Assembly: GCA_964036295.1 (NCBI GenBank)
Contig: OZ038471.1
Coordinates: forward strand, 15,345,184-15,409,183
Direction: 5' to 3'
DNA: 64,000 bases
Origin: Plumapathes pennacea
Lineage: Eukaryota > Cnidaria > Anthozoa > Antipatharia > Myriopathidae
A program made the translations under genes and the position numbers. The notes beneath the pieces were generated by a model. It was not told the origin of the DNA. It saw only the letters and a program-made list of their open reading frames with translations, and did not search any database. The first letter of the stretch is position 1. Every line of letters starts with the position of its first letter. Shown here one piece after another: positions 44,341 to 59,300 of the stretch.

Positions 44341-47300
44341 CTACTTCTGGTAAAACACCTCGTACTCGTCACATTTGAACTCGTAAGAACCAGCGAGCAG
44401 TTTTGTGGCCTCAGGACTTCCCGCGGTGTATCCGTTTGGTGGTTTGTAAGTCGAGCCGAGATTTGAGTGGGAGTCAGTGTTGACGTCACAGCGATCATCA
44501 ATGAAGAGATCACCAGCATTACCAAAGTGTGGTCCCCAGCTGTTCTTGTTGTTCAAGGCGAAACCCTGGTTTCTGTAGGTGAACATCTTGTACTGCTCAT
44601 TCAAATGGTTTTTCAGTGAAAACAGAAATGCCTTGTCGCTGCGGAAATGACCTGTATGTGATGAGAATAAGTACCAGTCAAGACAATAAAAACTCACAGG
44701 ATACTGTTCACACTAATACGACTCAGCTAACATGAAAATATCGCAAAACACGAGACAACACCAACACCTCTAGTGAACTATAACAACTACAATTAGCACT
44801 GCCATATTATGTTTACTAAATATAGCCATGCTAAGTTTCTGACTAAGAGAGAAGGCGGGGAAGGGACTGGGTACGAGGGTGGTACATCTTCTGCGGTTTA
44901 TTACCTGTGCCGTACCTCTTCACGTTACAGTATGTTTTATACGGTATGTTGTCTTCACAGAAAGCGGTTCGCGAAACATTCCAGTTTTGTTGTTTCGTTT
45001 CGCACAAAATAAGCCGATATGGATATGAAACAATGTTTACTTTTTGCCATATACAAACGTTTTATACTCAATTGGTAAATCCTTGGTATTGTTTTGTGCA
45101 TTATCTGTTTATGGGAAAAATCGCAAACCCTAAAAATATTAGTGCAGAGTAACAAATTTCAGTGGTATCAGGTTGTACACGTCAGGACTCACGAGCATCT
45201 CCGTTTCATCACGTTGTCTCCAACTCGAACCCGCAATATTGTGCACAACTATGTAAATTTTTTACATAGATAAACGTTTATCCGAGCGGTGGATAAGTGG
45301 CATATATATTGGGCATTGATGGGATCAAGGTTCCTCCTACTGTCCTGTTAAAGGCCTGACTAAACAGCTTGTTTTAGGTCAAAATATTTTAGGTAAGTTG
45401 TGATGTGAGCAAAATCGTTTCGTTTGCATTCTTAAAGATGGATTCTAAGTTTAACCCTACTCCACAATAAGCCTAATAGGGTTTCAATATCTGGGCCATA
45501 CTCACCCGATATTCCATCTCTACTCGGCGCATCCCAGCTCTCGTCTGCGTAGCCACCAAATACGTAGATTCCAACTCGAACCAGCGTAACTGTCGCACCT
45601 TTCCTGTCGCAAGAAGTGTGGAAAGCACGAGCACTGTAGTTATGCTCAGAAGCCCTGTAGCACAACTTCCACTGCTTACCACTCACTTTCACAGGTTCCA
45701 GGTATTCGTTCAGCTTTTGTTCGTAATCAGGGTGACCGCTGAGGATTACCGAGTCAGACCGACTGAAATGATATTCTGGTAAAAAAATCCCGCTATCAGA
45801 ATGAGTATCAGTATCAGTATTGCACAACTTTTTTCATGGTTCAAAACGTGCGATAAGTACTAATCTACTGATTGATAAGAACATATCTTATACATTAATA
45901 TACAGTAAAAGAAGTACAGTTGTACCCTCACTAAACTCATTGGGTTCTTCTTTTCTCGTTTTTAACTCGTGAATGCGCTTGCGCAATGAACGAGTTATTG
46001 TGAGTGGGGGGAATTTCACTCGCTCGCTCGTTCCATGGATGTAAACTTCCGGCGGAAGCGGGTTCCGCTGACCTGTGCATAACTGTAATAACCTGTGCTA
46101 ACTGACTGTTTCGCTAGGTTGTGGTTTCAACGCTTCGCGGAGCTTACGAGGGATTTAGCTTGAAGCGTGAATTGAAAAAGGTAAAAACATAATGTTCCAT
46201 TGTTCAGGAGACCCTCACAGGAAAATACACAATAATAAGTTCCAAAATATTCGATTCTCATCAAGCTTGCATACTATTTTCTTTGTAGGCAAACTCTAAC
46301 TTGTACATTTACCTCTTTTGGTCGAAAACTGCAAGCGAATTTATAATAGACTGAACTGTGCAAGATCCACACATTGCTTAATTTCAAGACCCTGTTCGAC
46401 TTGAGGAATTTAACGAAAATAATGCCGACATTTACAACACAGCTTTTCAATAGTGAACGGCACTTTGTCGGCGACAAATATTGTGTAATTTGTTATCGGA
46501 GTTTAAAAGAGCTGACGTCTTCTTCGAGATGTTTAGATATTATAACTATCCAATTTATTGCGAACGGGCCCCAAACCTGCATCTATTTGCTTGCGTGGTA
46601 ACGTTTTACCACAAAACTTAGCGCGTTTCCCCTTGATCCGAGGTCAGATCAAGTAGTGGACTATAACAGGAGAGGTGGCGTGAGTCGCCTTCATCTTCAA
46701 TTTCAAATGTTTGTGTCACAACGAGAAATAATAAGTTGGTGCGCAAGTACTTCTATTTTAACAGTAGATCAAACAGGCAAAGTTTAAAACAAGTCGCGGT
46801 CGTCTTCAGTGTCAACTGTCATCTATAACCAGATTGTCTGACGCCTCGCAAATTTGATCTTGGAGGGACATCTAAAACGTGCAGTTTCAACTTCGAGGAC
46901 AGTCTTGCACTTGTGTATGTTTAAAGAAAGAAATGGAGTCGATTGTTAAAAGTCTTCAAATAAAGTGACACGATTCTGGACTTACTTTTATCGTGTGTTT
47001 AATTTCAAAACTCGCTCTATAAATGAGCAGCCCATATACACCAGCACCAAGTGAAGAATAAGAGAAACGAAGATCGCCATGTGGAATATGCCGGCTGGAT
47101 ATTTACTAACCTCGCGTTTTGTGTTAATCCGTCTCCTAAACGCATGTTTTTTGACATTTCATACTAAACTGATCACAGAAGGATGCAGAAAAATGCTGCT
47201 GGAAGTTCTCCTCAGCAGAAATGTTTTTCTTCTCACGGAGTTCGCGTATTACTTATGCTGTTAGCACGTCCAGACCCAGAGGGGTGGGGGAGAGGCAGAA

Positions 47301-50300
47301 AGTTACTGCCACTCACAACTGAGACAGGTATAACACCGTTTTGGAAATATTTTTGGAGCGATCTCAGAATGCTTCCATGACTGTCCGCATGAACCAAAAA
47401 TGTAGCCTGGAACCTTTCCTGTCATTGAACATTTACTCCGCGAACCTTATATTCTTTAGACGAAAAACTGCGCTCCACAGAACTTTTTTAGAAGATTAGA
47501 TGCAAGGCATTGAATCATGTGTAATCATGTGTCAATGCAAATTAGCTCACACAATGGGATTTGTTCATTTGCATTGAGTTCGACTCATGTGAAGTTCGAC
47601 GTTTGACCCGGGAACTAGTGAATTTTCACTCAGCTACCACACACCAGCGCCAGTTCATATCTGTCCGACTGCGACTGAACTTTTGTTCTCAATTTTATTC
47701 GAGACGAAGTTAAAGTGACCACCAAATATACTTAGGTGTTGACAATTGGATCTCCTTTAGATCCCCAGCTGCATGTGAGTTACACCACTATAGTTCACGT
47801 GCGTTTTTCAGCGTTAAAAATATGTTTTAACTTGCAAATTCGATCATTGTTTTCAAAGAACGCAAAAACAAATAAACAAACAAACAAAACAGCAACAGGT
47901 AAGGTCGATCTTAAAAAGATCGATCATCCAGGATTCTAATCTAATCGTTGGCAGAAGAAAAAAAAAGAAAGTTAGAAAGTGAGAATAGATGATGCTATCC
48001 CCTGTTTTCAAAAGTTACAAAATTAAAAATAAAAATTACACGAGATTTGACAATATACATTGTCAGTCGAAGAACTGTACAGTCTTAAACCACCGACCCC
48101 TTTCGCCATTGTGCGCTGCCAAATGTCTTGTCGCAAAATTGTCTGTGGAACAGTTTATGATGCGATTGCTTCAGACCAAAATCTGTCTCAGGGTTGCCCC
48201 GCTTCACAATAGTACATGTCCGCGTACAACCGGATTTATTACTTGTATCAGAACGGTAACTTTCATTGTTTAGCTTTTCGCTCCAATAGCTCCAGGCAAC
48301 TGAAGGATTCTATAAAGAACTACGGAATTCCATCTCCAATATGTATAGAAAAAAACTGGCATGCATTGCATATCAAAACTATAATGATTTATCTCCAGCC
48401 CCTATCTGATCTATTAACAAAACACATATCTGCTAGAAATGTACAAGATAACTATAAATTTAAGCTACAACGCCCACGAACAAATGTCCTTCGAGACTCT
48501 TTCACATCAAACCAGTATGGTTTGGAATAACCTTCCAGTAAATTTAAAATCAAAGCCTATCAAAATCAAAGCATTACAAATTAAACTCAATGTATGTACG
48601 AATGTGTGTATGTATGTATGTATGTATGTATGTATGTATGTATGTATGTATGTATGTATGTATGTATGTATGTATGTATGTATGTATGTATGTATGTATG
48701 TGTGTGTGCGTGTGCATGCGTGTACGTGTGTATGCATCGCACGAGATAAAAATATGCCAATAAATGTTTACCTCGCACAACAAGCTCCGTGGTTGCATTA
48801 ATTACTCCTTGCTTGTTGGATACTGTACACGTATAGTTTCCTGAATCTTGTGTCTGAACTCTGTATATGGTGAGTCTGCCATCTTGTTGGTAGCTTCGCT
48901 TCTGCTGCAACACAGTCAGCCCTGTCCACTTAATCGTCGGTTTCGGTACACCCGATGCATCGCACTCAATCGTCAACGGCTTATCAATTTTCGAAAAGAC
49001 GGATTTCTTGGGTATTTTGTTGAACGAAGGAGAAACTGCAACAAAGAGATTTGTCTGTCAAGTCTTCAACTTTACCTGTCTCTACGGCTATGAGTCGAAC
49101 ATCACCTTAATTACGGGCTACCGCTGTCCAAAAATTGTTTTATGGATAGTTGATGTGAATGAAAGCGCGAAGATAACTTTTGATCTATTTATAATTTCTT
49201 CGTTTTTGTTCCTGTTGTTGTTGATGGGGGAAGGGGAGGGGTATTAAGGGGGGAGGGTGGGGTTCCGTGGAAGTATGTTGAACGACACACACAAAATGTG
49301 CAAGCCGGGCTCGTAGACATGAGGTCAATTGACGTACTATAGTACCATAACAAAACTCACTCCTCGCACGCAACGCAAGATTAACACAAAGTTTAATTTC
49401 AAATGACAGTTCATACATGGATGACTAACTGCGAACCCTGCATGACAGCAACAAAGAGAACGAGATGAGATCTTACAAAACAAAGTCCACGAGGCAGTAA
49501 TCGGATGTCCATTGTTCATTGCTGAGTTGGTTTCATGCGGCCTTCTAACCAACTTAGTTACATTCCAAAAGAACTTTGATTGGTTCCGACGAACAATGCA
49601 TTGTCAATCATTCAGAAAACCTGCACGACAGCAACTGTCTTATAGCGCAAGCGCAGTACACACGAACCCGTTGTTCAATAGAGCAGGAGATTTGCTGTCC
49701 AACTTTGCCGTTTAGCGGACACTATACTGGACAACTCAAGAGTAACAAACGTGTTTTCTATTTGTTCCGTGATTCAACTAAAATTCAGAAATACTAAGAA
49801 GTCCTCTAAATGTACAGTTGTTCTTATATTCATACTACTCCATACCCGTTCACAATATTTATCACTTAGTAAATTATTGGAATTTTTCTTCATTTGTGCT
49901 GTGCTCCGATAACCGAATAGGCAGTCACATGAAATCGCTAACATAAAAGCTACTTGCACTTTGCAAATAACTTTAAAAATGTGAAGTAGAATACTGTGCA
50001 TAGATGTAAATTGAGCTAAACGCGTTCCAACTTGTGAAGATGCGATAAAGCATGAAATAGAACAATATATTGCTACGGGGCAAATAACAGATTTATAGGC
50101 TTCATCGAGAGCAACTCGCTGGCTGAAGCTACTTGATGAGAGTTGAAAATAAGAACATTTTCAGTTCATATACAACACAAATGAATAGTGCATTACGCGC
50201 GCTCTGATTAACTACTCAATTTCGGAATAGTAAGTACTGTTCATCTCCCGGCGACTTCCGATTTGAAACAAAATGGCGCTTGTTTTGCTGCTGTCACCGA

Positions 50301-53300
50301 AGCAGAATTGTTTCGGTAACGAGGCAGCTGTATCGGACAACACAAAGAAAGCTGCAACGTTCGTTTTGGCAGTGTTCAGTGGTGAGCTTTTGAGTTTCAA
50401 TGGTACTAACCGGCCGTTGGTATACGAAGTGTTTTGTTTTATGCAGGTGTCCTTTTACGCAAGCTTCCATGAAAAACCTAAAAGTTTTCAACTCTAAGGG
50501 AAACATTTAATGTTTGCAAAATGGTTTCAACAGCAAGAAAAACTTAAAACTCTGTTGGAAGAATGTCTCAGGCACAGTTACACATATTTCTTCGAACTCT
50601 CGAGTTGTTTTCAGTTGCAAATTGGTCTCGCGCGGGATATCAGGAAAATCGCCTCTACTTTTTGCCCAGTTTGTCGGAAAATAAGAAAACTTCTGTTGTA
50701 TACACTAAAACAATATTATTCTCCGCAGTGTCGGTGAATAGCGGTGGCTATTCACCTTGCCGAAGTGTCTCAGTAAATAGCCACCGCTATTCACCTCAAC
50801 TTCGACGAATAATTGTTAAACAGAGCAAGTAATACGATGGACCGTTGAGTTCGAAAGGCCCGCGAACAACAGATCCACAGGTGGACTTGCATCTGCATAT
50901 TGGCACTACAATTAGCAACCGACTGCTTTAAGCTTACCTGCCCACCCACCCTGCAGTCTGTGATTCATTTTAATACCATGTATGTTTGTTTAGTAACTTT
51001 GTGATATTTTCATTATTTTTATTTGTCTTACTTAGTTGGAACATTTACCAATATTGTATAGGTAGTCATTATTTTATATGTACTGTATGTGTATTTAATT
51101 AAGCTAAGCCGGCAAGTTGTAATAAAGACTGAGGGAGCCCAAATTGTGTTGAGTCTTATTGTGTTAAGGCGATTGGTTATGGCTGTGGTTACGGAGGAAA
51201 CAGATCAATTTCCAGAGGAAGGCCTCAGCGTTGACAACAACAAACAACAAATGGACTGTTTGATCAACAGAACTGATCTACTCTGACTCTTCCGATTGTC
51301 AAAAAAAGAACTACAAATCACTAAATTATTTACTTTGAAGAGTAGTGGAACATTTTACAAATTTTATGCTCAAGGCGTCGAGCAGTCGTTTCATTCTCAG
51401 CTTGAAGCCTTCGGGACCTTAGTTGAAATGTTTTAAAACCGCGAAGTGTTTCGCTGCATGCCCTTGAACTTTTAATTGTTTGGGCCGGATTCTATTTATG
51501 ATGCACCTAATCACATTTTCTTGGCAGCGACTATTTTTCGTCTGTGTTGCTGAATTCGCCTTCTTCTTGTTCTCCGCACAAGCGCTAAAGACGAATTTAC
51601 CGCGCTGTTCCCTGGGGCGTGTTAATTACCCGCGCGAGTTTTGTGAGTGTCAAAGGTGGCAAAGAGCGTTCGATGAACCGGCGCACTTATAATTGGCACA
51701 CAAAAAAATTACATAAATTGACAGTTATTTTTGAGCTGAAATTTACTGAGTTGAGTCCATAAGGTGGGAAGTTCCATCTCCCCCTCCCTTCTCTCCTCTC
51801 CTTTCTGAACAAACTGAAACATTTTGAGTGATCCTTACCTTGGCAATCAAAAAATTTAACATCGTCAATTGCTGCATCCCCGAACCAGCTGGTTCCTATG
51901 ATTCCCTCGAAAACAAGCTGCGGAAGACGAAACATTAACTATGATTACACACAGCCCTTTTACCGTGGGTTTAGGCACTTTTACCACGGGAAACACTTTC
52001 CGTATGTGTAACCGCAGTTTCCCAAGCTAAATTTCCCGACGGTAATCTCTATGGATACATCAAAAAGAAAAAAGAAAAGCCCATGGCACTTCCAGAGCAA
52101 GCAAGCTAAGGTTTTCTGATACCCACGGCAAATAGGCCAATCAGCAAGCGACGGAACATTTTACACAAACAGAGTATTTTACATTTATTTTGTTTTCAGT
52201 TTGCTGCGAATTGATCTGCAAATTAAGCTGTGGCCTCGGAAGAACCCAAACACTTCTAGGAGGTCTGGCAAGAGGTCCACGCTCGTGTTCAATAAGCTGG
52301 CGAATTGCGAATCAGTTTAATTGCACGGATTAGACGTAACTGGAGGCGCCTTCCCCTCGTAATCTTAGCACGAACAATTGGATTGACTCCGGCGAACAGC
52401 GCTGGTAAAGAAGAACCAGTAGAATCGACGCTCGAGTCGACAATAGACTTGCTACATTTCTTGAACCTTCCACGAGTTTTGACAAATGTGTTTTAGTTGG
52501 GTGATTTCACCTTGGGAGTTATTTACTGTGTGACCTTAAGCATCTCGGGTACCAGAAATCCCAAGGTGAATTTGCCATGGTCAAATTTAGCATGAGATTC
52601 GCCGATACCACGGTGTGTGTAACCACAGTTATTTACTCAAAACCCGTCCGAGCAATATAAGTACAGTCTTGTTAATTGTCAAATGATTTTGCCGTTACAC
52701 TTCATTGCCCAAGTGTGTATCAAAGAGTCGTGTCACTTCCGGGTCTTGGAATTAATATCGATTCTCTTTCCTCACGGTTAATAGATTAAACTTTTAATCA
52801 ATAGTTGATTGATATTATTATATTGTACCAAGTATATGCACCTTCTTATTTCCAGTGCCACTGAGATAAGCTTGGGAGGACGTCCACCGGTTTTCCTGGT
52901 TACCTGACTTGCTAAAAACAGAGTTTCCATCGATTGTGACATTGAGTGGCCCCATGGACCATCCGAACATGTGATAGTAAAAAGACAGACAGGAGCGACC
53001 ACTCAACGTGATCATGATGGACAGCTTGGCGTTATCACCTTTAACACGTGGATTAGAAGCCTCGATGTACATATAACTCCCTGAGATTTAACCAAAATGA
53101 GACATTTATTTAGTGCGAATAACGCTCTTATTAGTTGCCATGCCCTGTCCATATTAAACTGAACATACACAAAATATGACCTCCACCCAGCAACAAAGCG
53201 ACCTCTATAAGAATCCAAGAGGGTCTTGCAAGGGATTTCGAAATCACTGAGGCACTGGGATTACCTTCAGTTATGATGGCACGGCAAATTAATGTTTTTT

Positions 53301-56300
53301 AACCAATTCCTGCAGATCCAGAACACACGAAGACAGGTTCACGGCTATTTTACAGTCATTGACAACAGAAGTTAAAAAGCAATCCAACATGGCCGCCATG
53401 ACGTCACATTGAAACCAATCATAATAATTAAGTGAATTCCTTTTCCCCCACCCCCAGACTTGATAGAAGGAGGATGCTGGGAGGGGGGGGGGGGGGGGGG
53501 GGATTTTGTACTCGATACAAAACCAGGAGCGTGGGATACCTCTAATGCAACTGAACTATGTTCCAGTTCAAGACAATATTAATTTCAGTACCCCAGTTTA
53601 AGACCAAATTTCTTCAAGTGTCCTCATTCTAAACTAAACGCCAAATACAAACGTATATTTCATGTGATATTTTAACTAGCCAACACAATGCGACAACCAA
53701 CATATTAATATTAACCTGGTGTTAATACACTCTATGTTTTACGGCCGCGCCGACCAAGACTAAACTTAATTCACAAGGGGAGTAACATTCCATTATTATT
53801 TGATAACAAAACACTAAAGCAAAACATTCATTGTAAATCCTGTTGAGACAGAGGACCCTGAAAACCCACGCCAGCCCACACTACACGCCTCCAGAGAAAA
53901 AACACAGATTAATACCTTCCACACGGGGAAGGGTGTAAAGTTGGTTTTCTTTATTGCACCGGCTTTCCCCTGACACTCGGCTCTGTCACACAAAGTCAAT
54001 TTTATTCGAACTGTGCGTTCAGTGCGGTAAAATTAAAACAGGATATGACAATATACAGTTCAATATTACAAAAAAAGGCCTTCTCCGCTCCCCTCACAAT
54101 GAAAATAAATTATATCCTCCTCACCTCCCCCAGTGTGGTCACCACGTGGTCCAGTTGCATAATTAATGTCACGGTCTGGTGTAGGACCCGATTGTCTGGT
54201 CCAATTAAATATATCGTCTGAATCCTGGTTAAATCCGCATAAGTTCCTGTCAAAATCGCAATTCCCTATATAAAAACAAAAATAGGAAGCTGTAGTAAAG
54301 AATAAGTAATAAGTAAGATAGACAAAGAAAACAAAAAGAGGACAAAAGTACTTGACAACGCCTTATTCTCGCAAAATGTTTTTCAAAACTGAATGTTCCC
54401 ATTAAAAGTACGATAATTTTTGTTGTTGCGGATTCTGTTCATTTGGGTTGGGGAACCTTTGTTGATTTCGACATTTGGGAAACAAACATTAAATTTATTA
54501 TAGTTTATGATGCCTTGAATAAAAACGATCAGGTCCAACTGGGCCGTACAGGGACAATGTCGACCCGACTCAGTCTTGAGAGTTCGGCCTCAGCTGCTTC
54601 AGTGAGGTCGTACAAGAAAGACGGAGGGCCGATATTCTCCCAATATGGTCCCAAGCAACCTCAATCAATATGAGATTCATTACACAACTTTAAGATCGAA
54701 AAGACCGATGAAAATTGTGCCGCACAAACCACCAGATCAAGAGGGTAAAAACAAAGGACTCATTCCTCACAAAAAATGTTCTGAATACTTAAGACTGTTG
54801 GCAATACGCTTTAAAATACTCTCTCGCTTTTTATTTAGTAATGAAAGAAAACCAGTGAAAATGTGAGAAAACCAATCAAATGATTGAATCGTTGAAATAG
54901 TTGACAGCGGCTGTCAAACAAACGCCGTGGTGTTCGTTGTGTCGGAACTAAAAGAAGTCTACACTCTACCATGTTAATTTGTCTTGGAAAGACACCAAGC
55001 ACAACAGTCACTGCGATGGGTAAGTCACAGGATTGTTTGAAGTGTAAGAAGGTCGTAGTCTCCAAACTGCTCAGTCTGAAAGAGTCAACATTGTAAAACC
55101 ATCTCTGAAGAGAACTAGATTAACTGCGTCGGCGTGGAGAAAGACGTGAATTTGGATCAATTAAGGGTCGATGTGTAAAACCTAGACGCCGTGAAAGAAT
55201 TTGAAGCTGACCTTTCCAGCGCTAGCTCCTTGTCTGAGCAAACAGAGAGTTATGGGTTACGAAAAGATTTATAAAGGATGAGCTGTACAGACCTCAGGGT
55301 AAAAAAGGATTTGTGGCCAAAGGTCATGAGCTATTATTAGGTGAAAGGAAACGTAAAATTGGTGGGAGTGGTCACTGACACATGTGCTAACAAAAACAAT
55401 TGTATAATATGTCGAATTGTCGGATTTATCGAATTCATCTTGAAAAGTAAATCTTTCGTTGATTCCATTAGGCGCTAAGGTGCCGAGTTTAAAAACGAAG
55501 TTTTGTTCTTTTCGCTTTCGGGAATCAGTAGTGCCGCAGTGGAGCAAGGTACCACAGTTAGACAAGTGGCTGGTGGAATGGCCAAAAAGGTTGAAAAGTC
55601 GGGCTACTTGTTTGGAGATGTCTTTTCTGTTCTTTTTCACGTCGAGCAGATGCCCAAAGAGCTAAGTTTGCTCTTTGTTCTGTCACTCTCTTGCTGAATT
55701 TGGTTTATTTCCCAAAACGCTTTAAACGAGGCTTTCCGTTTTGCTGCAAGGATCTGACGCCTGAGACTTGACGGGAACGTCTTCCTATATGGTAGAGCTG
55801 AAAGCTTCGTTGAAACAATGTTAAAGTGCCCGGTTCGTAATTATTACGCTCCATTCTGAAATCGCAGTTGTCAAAAGTTTTTGTTTCTGGTTCACTAGGT
55901 TCAACACCTGCAGTACAAAAACTCTTCAGTGCCCTCATGTCAGATTTTATTTCCTTTACCGTGTTGCTTCAAAATCAAGCTTAGGAGTGAGGCATTATGT
56001 GGAACATGTTTCATCTGGAAATAAAAAGCGACTGCTTGAAGTCCACCACATTGAATTTTTGCTGTTACCCGGTTCAATGCTTAGAAAATAGTAAACTCAG
56101 AATACAACTCTCTTTTGTTAGCCGTTATTATAAAAATGATAAGGAAGTATGGGGAAGATTAGATCATCCATTGTCTGCACAACATATTACTAGGTGCTAT
56201 CTTGCCATTACCACATCCAGTATAAATGACTGACGATTTAAATGAGAAAGTATATCGTGATCACATTCACGGATCAATTCAGTTACGTTACGTGGCGATT

Positions 56301-59300
56301 TCCTATACGCAATACCGTTTGCACCTGTTCTCTTCGATTGACGAAATCCGTCCTTCTACAGAGACTGCTGCATGGCTTTGTGGTTTTCCTTTATTTTTGG
56401 CTTGGCTTTGTGGTTTTCCTGTATTTTTGGCTTGGCTTCACATTAACCCAATTTATTTGCCCGCAAATCCTTGAAAAGTAGACTTCGGGTACCAGAAGAC
56501 CCCGCCCAATCTGTCCCTGACAATCCTTTCTTTTTCAGCTCACTAAAAACTCGTCCTTCTCTTCTGTTTCGCATTTTAAAAGCATTCTTGCACTGTCTAC
56601 TCCCGTGCATCTTGCTTCTTATTTCTCTGTCAGTAATTTCCCAAAAACGTCACAGACCCAAGAATTGTCAAGACAACTCCCCCGAAGTATTTACAAAGGT
56701 CTACTGTGATGACGTCTCCTGGCCCCCCTATCCATGAATCGAGAAAGTTCTGTTGGTCATATCAACCAACGACGGCCCTCGGTTTGGTCCCTTCAAACTT
56801 TAGCCGAGCTGGTTACAGAGAAACAATATACATTGGACTTGACGTTGGACCATTTACTTAGTAAAAACATAAAAAACATTTACCTGGAGGGCGTACAACA
56901 AGCTCTGTGGTTGTGCTGACGACTCCTAGTTTGCTGGTTGCTGTGCAGGTGTAGCTTCCAGAATCTTTGATCTCAGCTTTGTTTATGCTGAGTCTTCCAT
57001 CTTGTTGGTGGCTTCTACCCTCTGGCAGTGGCAACAGGGATCCTGTCCACTTGACGGTCGGTTTAGGGGCACCAGAGGCGTCGCACTCAATCGTTATATT
57101 TTCCCCGATCACCAGGTAAGTAACATTTTTGGGTGCTTTGGTGAACGAAGGATAAACTGAAACATAAAATACAGTTCTGTTTGTGTTGCGCTCTTTATAC
57201 ACAACTACAAGTGGAATTAATTATCGCCTTATGCACAACTCTCATATACACTATACCTTGTTATCGATCAACGCTAAGCGGACAAACAAACTTGGCGAGA
57301 CTGCATACTCAGAGGGTTTTACTTTCCGTTTTTGAAATGGAGGAGGAAAGATGGGAGGATGAAGCAGTAATACTGTAAATGTCCTAAATAAACGGGTGTG
57401 GTTCACGTCCAGCTTACTTCGTGTTGCCTGGGATATGTCGAATGTAATTTGAGGGTTTATAGTTTCAAATTGTACATGGCATATACACGAACTTAACGGC
57501 ACTTTTTGTAATTTGAGACTATTGGAGCTCTATTTTTTTCTTGATTGATCAGATGTATATTGTTATTAATCAAATCGCGTTAGGAAGACTTGCAATCAGC
57601 AACTGTCACAAGATAAACGGAAATTTGCATTCCCCAACCCTGGGACACCCTACAGAGATACGAGAATACATTGGAGTTACATAGCTTGAATGGTGACAGA
57701 GACACAAGAATACATTGGAGTTAATAATATAGCTTGACTGGTGACAGAGATACGATAACACGTTGAAGTTATATAGCTTGACTGGCTACAGAAAAACTAG
57801 AATACATAATTGGAGTTAAAGAGCTTGACAGGTAAGAGAAAAACTAGAACACATTAGAGTTATATAGTTTGACCGGTGACAGAAAAACAAGAATATCGTG
57901 GAGTTATAATATAGCTTGACTGGTGACAGAGATAGGAGAATACATTGGAGTTATATAGCTTGAACTGTTACAGTGAAAAGGTGGTAGCATGTTGACACGT
58001 CATATATTCGTTGAGTTATAGCTTGAATGGTGACAGAGACACAAGAATACATTGGAGTTATATAGCTTGAATGGTGACAGAGATAAGAATACATTGGAGT
58101 TATATAGCTTGACTGGTGATAGAGATACGAGAATACATTGGAGTTATATAGCTTGAACTGGTACAGTGAAAAAGTGGTAGCATGTTGACACGTCATATAT
58201 TCGTTGATTAAAATCGCCTTGTTCTTTTTTCAAACATTTCAGACTTCTACAAGGCATCCTTGGGTTTCAAAAAAGCAAGTAAATATAACCCATATAACCC
58301 GCTGTCTTCTGACTTGGGTCTTAAATTGAAGTGTACACGAACTTCTGCTTAAAATTGCAATTATGTCTGCAAATCACTTGACATTTTATTTTAATTTTTC
58401 TAGATCAACTTTTAAATGTACAAAAAATTCTCCCCCGTTTTGTTTTGTTTTGATCTTTTTCTCGACAATTTCCAAATTTTTGTGATCGAAGCACAGTTTT
58501 GCACTTAATCGCCACAGGGATCCCCGATTCTCAAGTTTCCATGCCAAGAAATCCACAAATGATTATACAGACACTAAACTTCCTGTTTTTTTTTTGTTTT
58601 TTTTTTTGTTTTTTTTTTTTTGTTTTGTTTTTTGTTTTGTTTTGTTTTGTTTTCTGTTGTTGTTTTCTCTTTTTTGTTTCTTGTTTTTACTTTTCTAGCA
58701 GCGGTCAGAAGAAGATAACTGCGATAAGGTGCGATGCTCGACCTGACGCAACAATCTGGCGCACACATCAGCGTACACGCGTGAATACGCGCGCGCGTCC
58801 ACGCACACATGACAGCTAATCATTTGAGAATGAACGAGACGGCGATTGACAAAACAAAAAAGATGTTAATAAGATACAACTCCTTTTGCTAACAGCGTGT
58901 AAATATCTGAACTTTACCCTGAGGATATTCAAATTGATCTACAGCGCGTGCTCACCAGGTGTCTCGAATGAAGCTTCATCGATCCATTTCTCAGGTTCCC
59001 CATTGTTTTGCACAAGTCCGACACGAACACTGTACGACGTACCAGGATCAAGAGAAGGCAGGGTTATTTTGGTGACGTCAGCTTCTGACTCTACAAAATG
59101 CTTAGACTTAAGCATCTCTGTGGTTCTGCGATTGACGAGCTCGATGATGTACGCTGCCCAATGGAAATTCTTAGATTTTTTGGCAGACAACACTGCCTCC
59201 CTAGGTGTGGTCTTCTCGACCTTCAGGCTGACTGGTGACAGACAAAAATACATTAGATAATATATCGACAGCGCATTTTTCGTTGACTTTGAAGTCAGCT

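Noticed and set aside
48507-48801. Frames encoding YIHT/YVCM tandem repeats
   Set aside because: These are translations of the (TATG)n microsatellite, not genes.
57951-58196. 81-aa frame with repeated SSYITPMYS
   Set aside because: It is the minisatellite read in frame; there is no start context or other coding sign.
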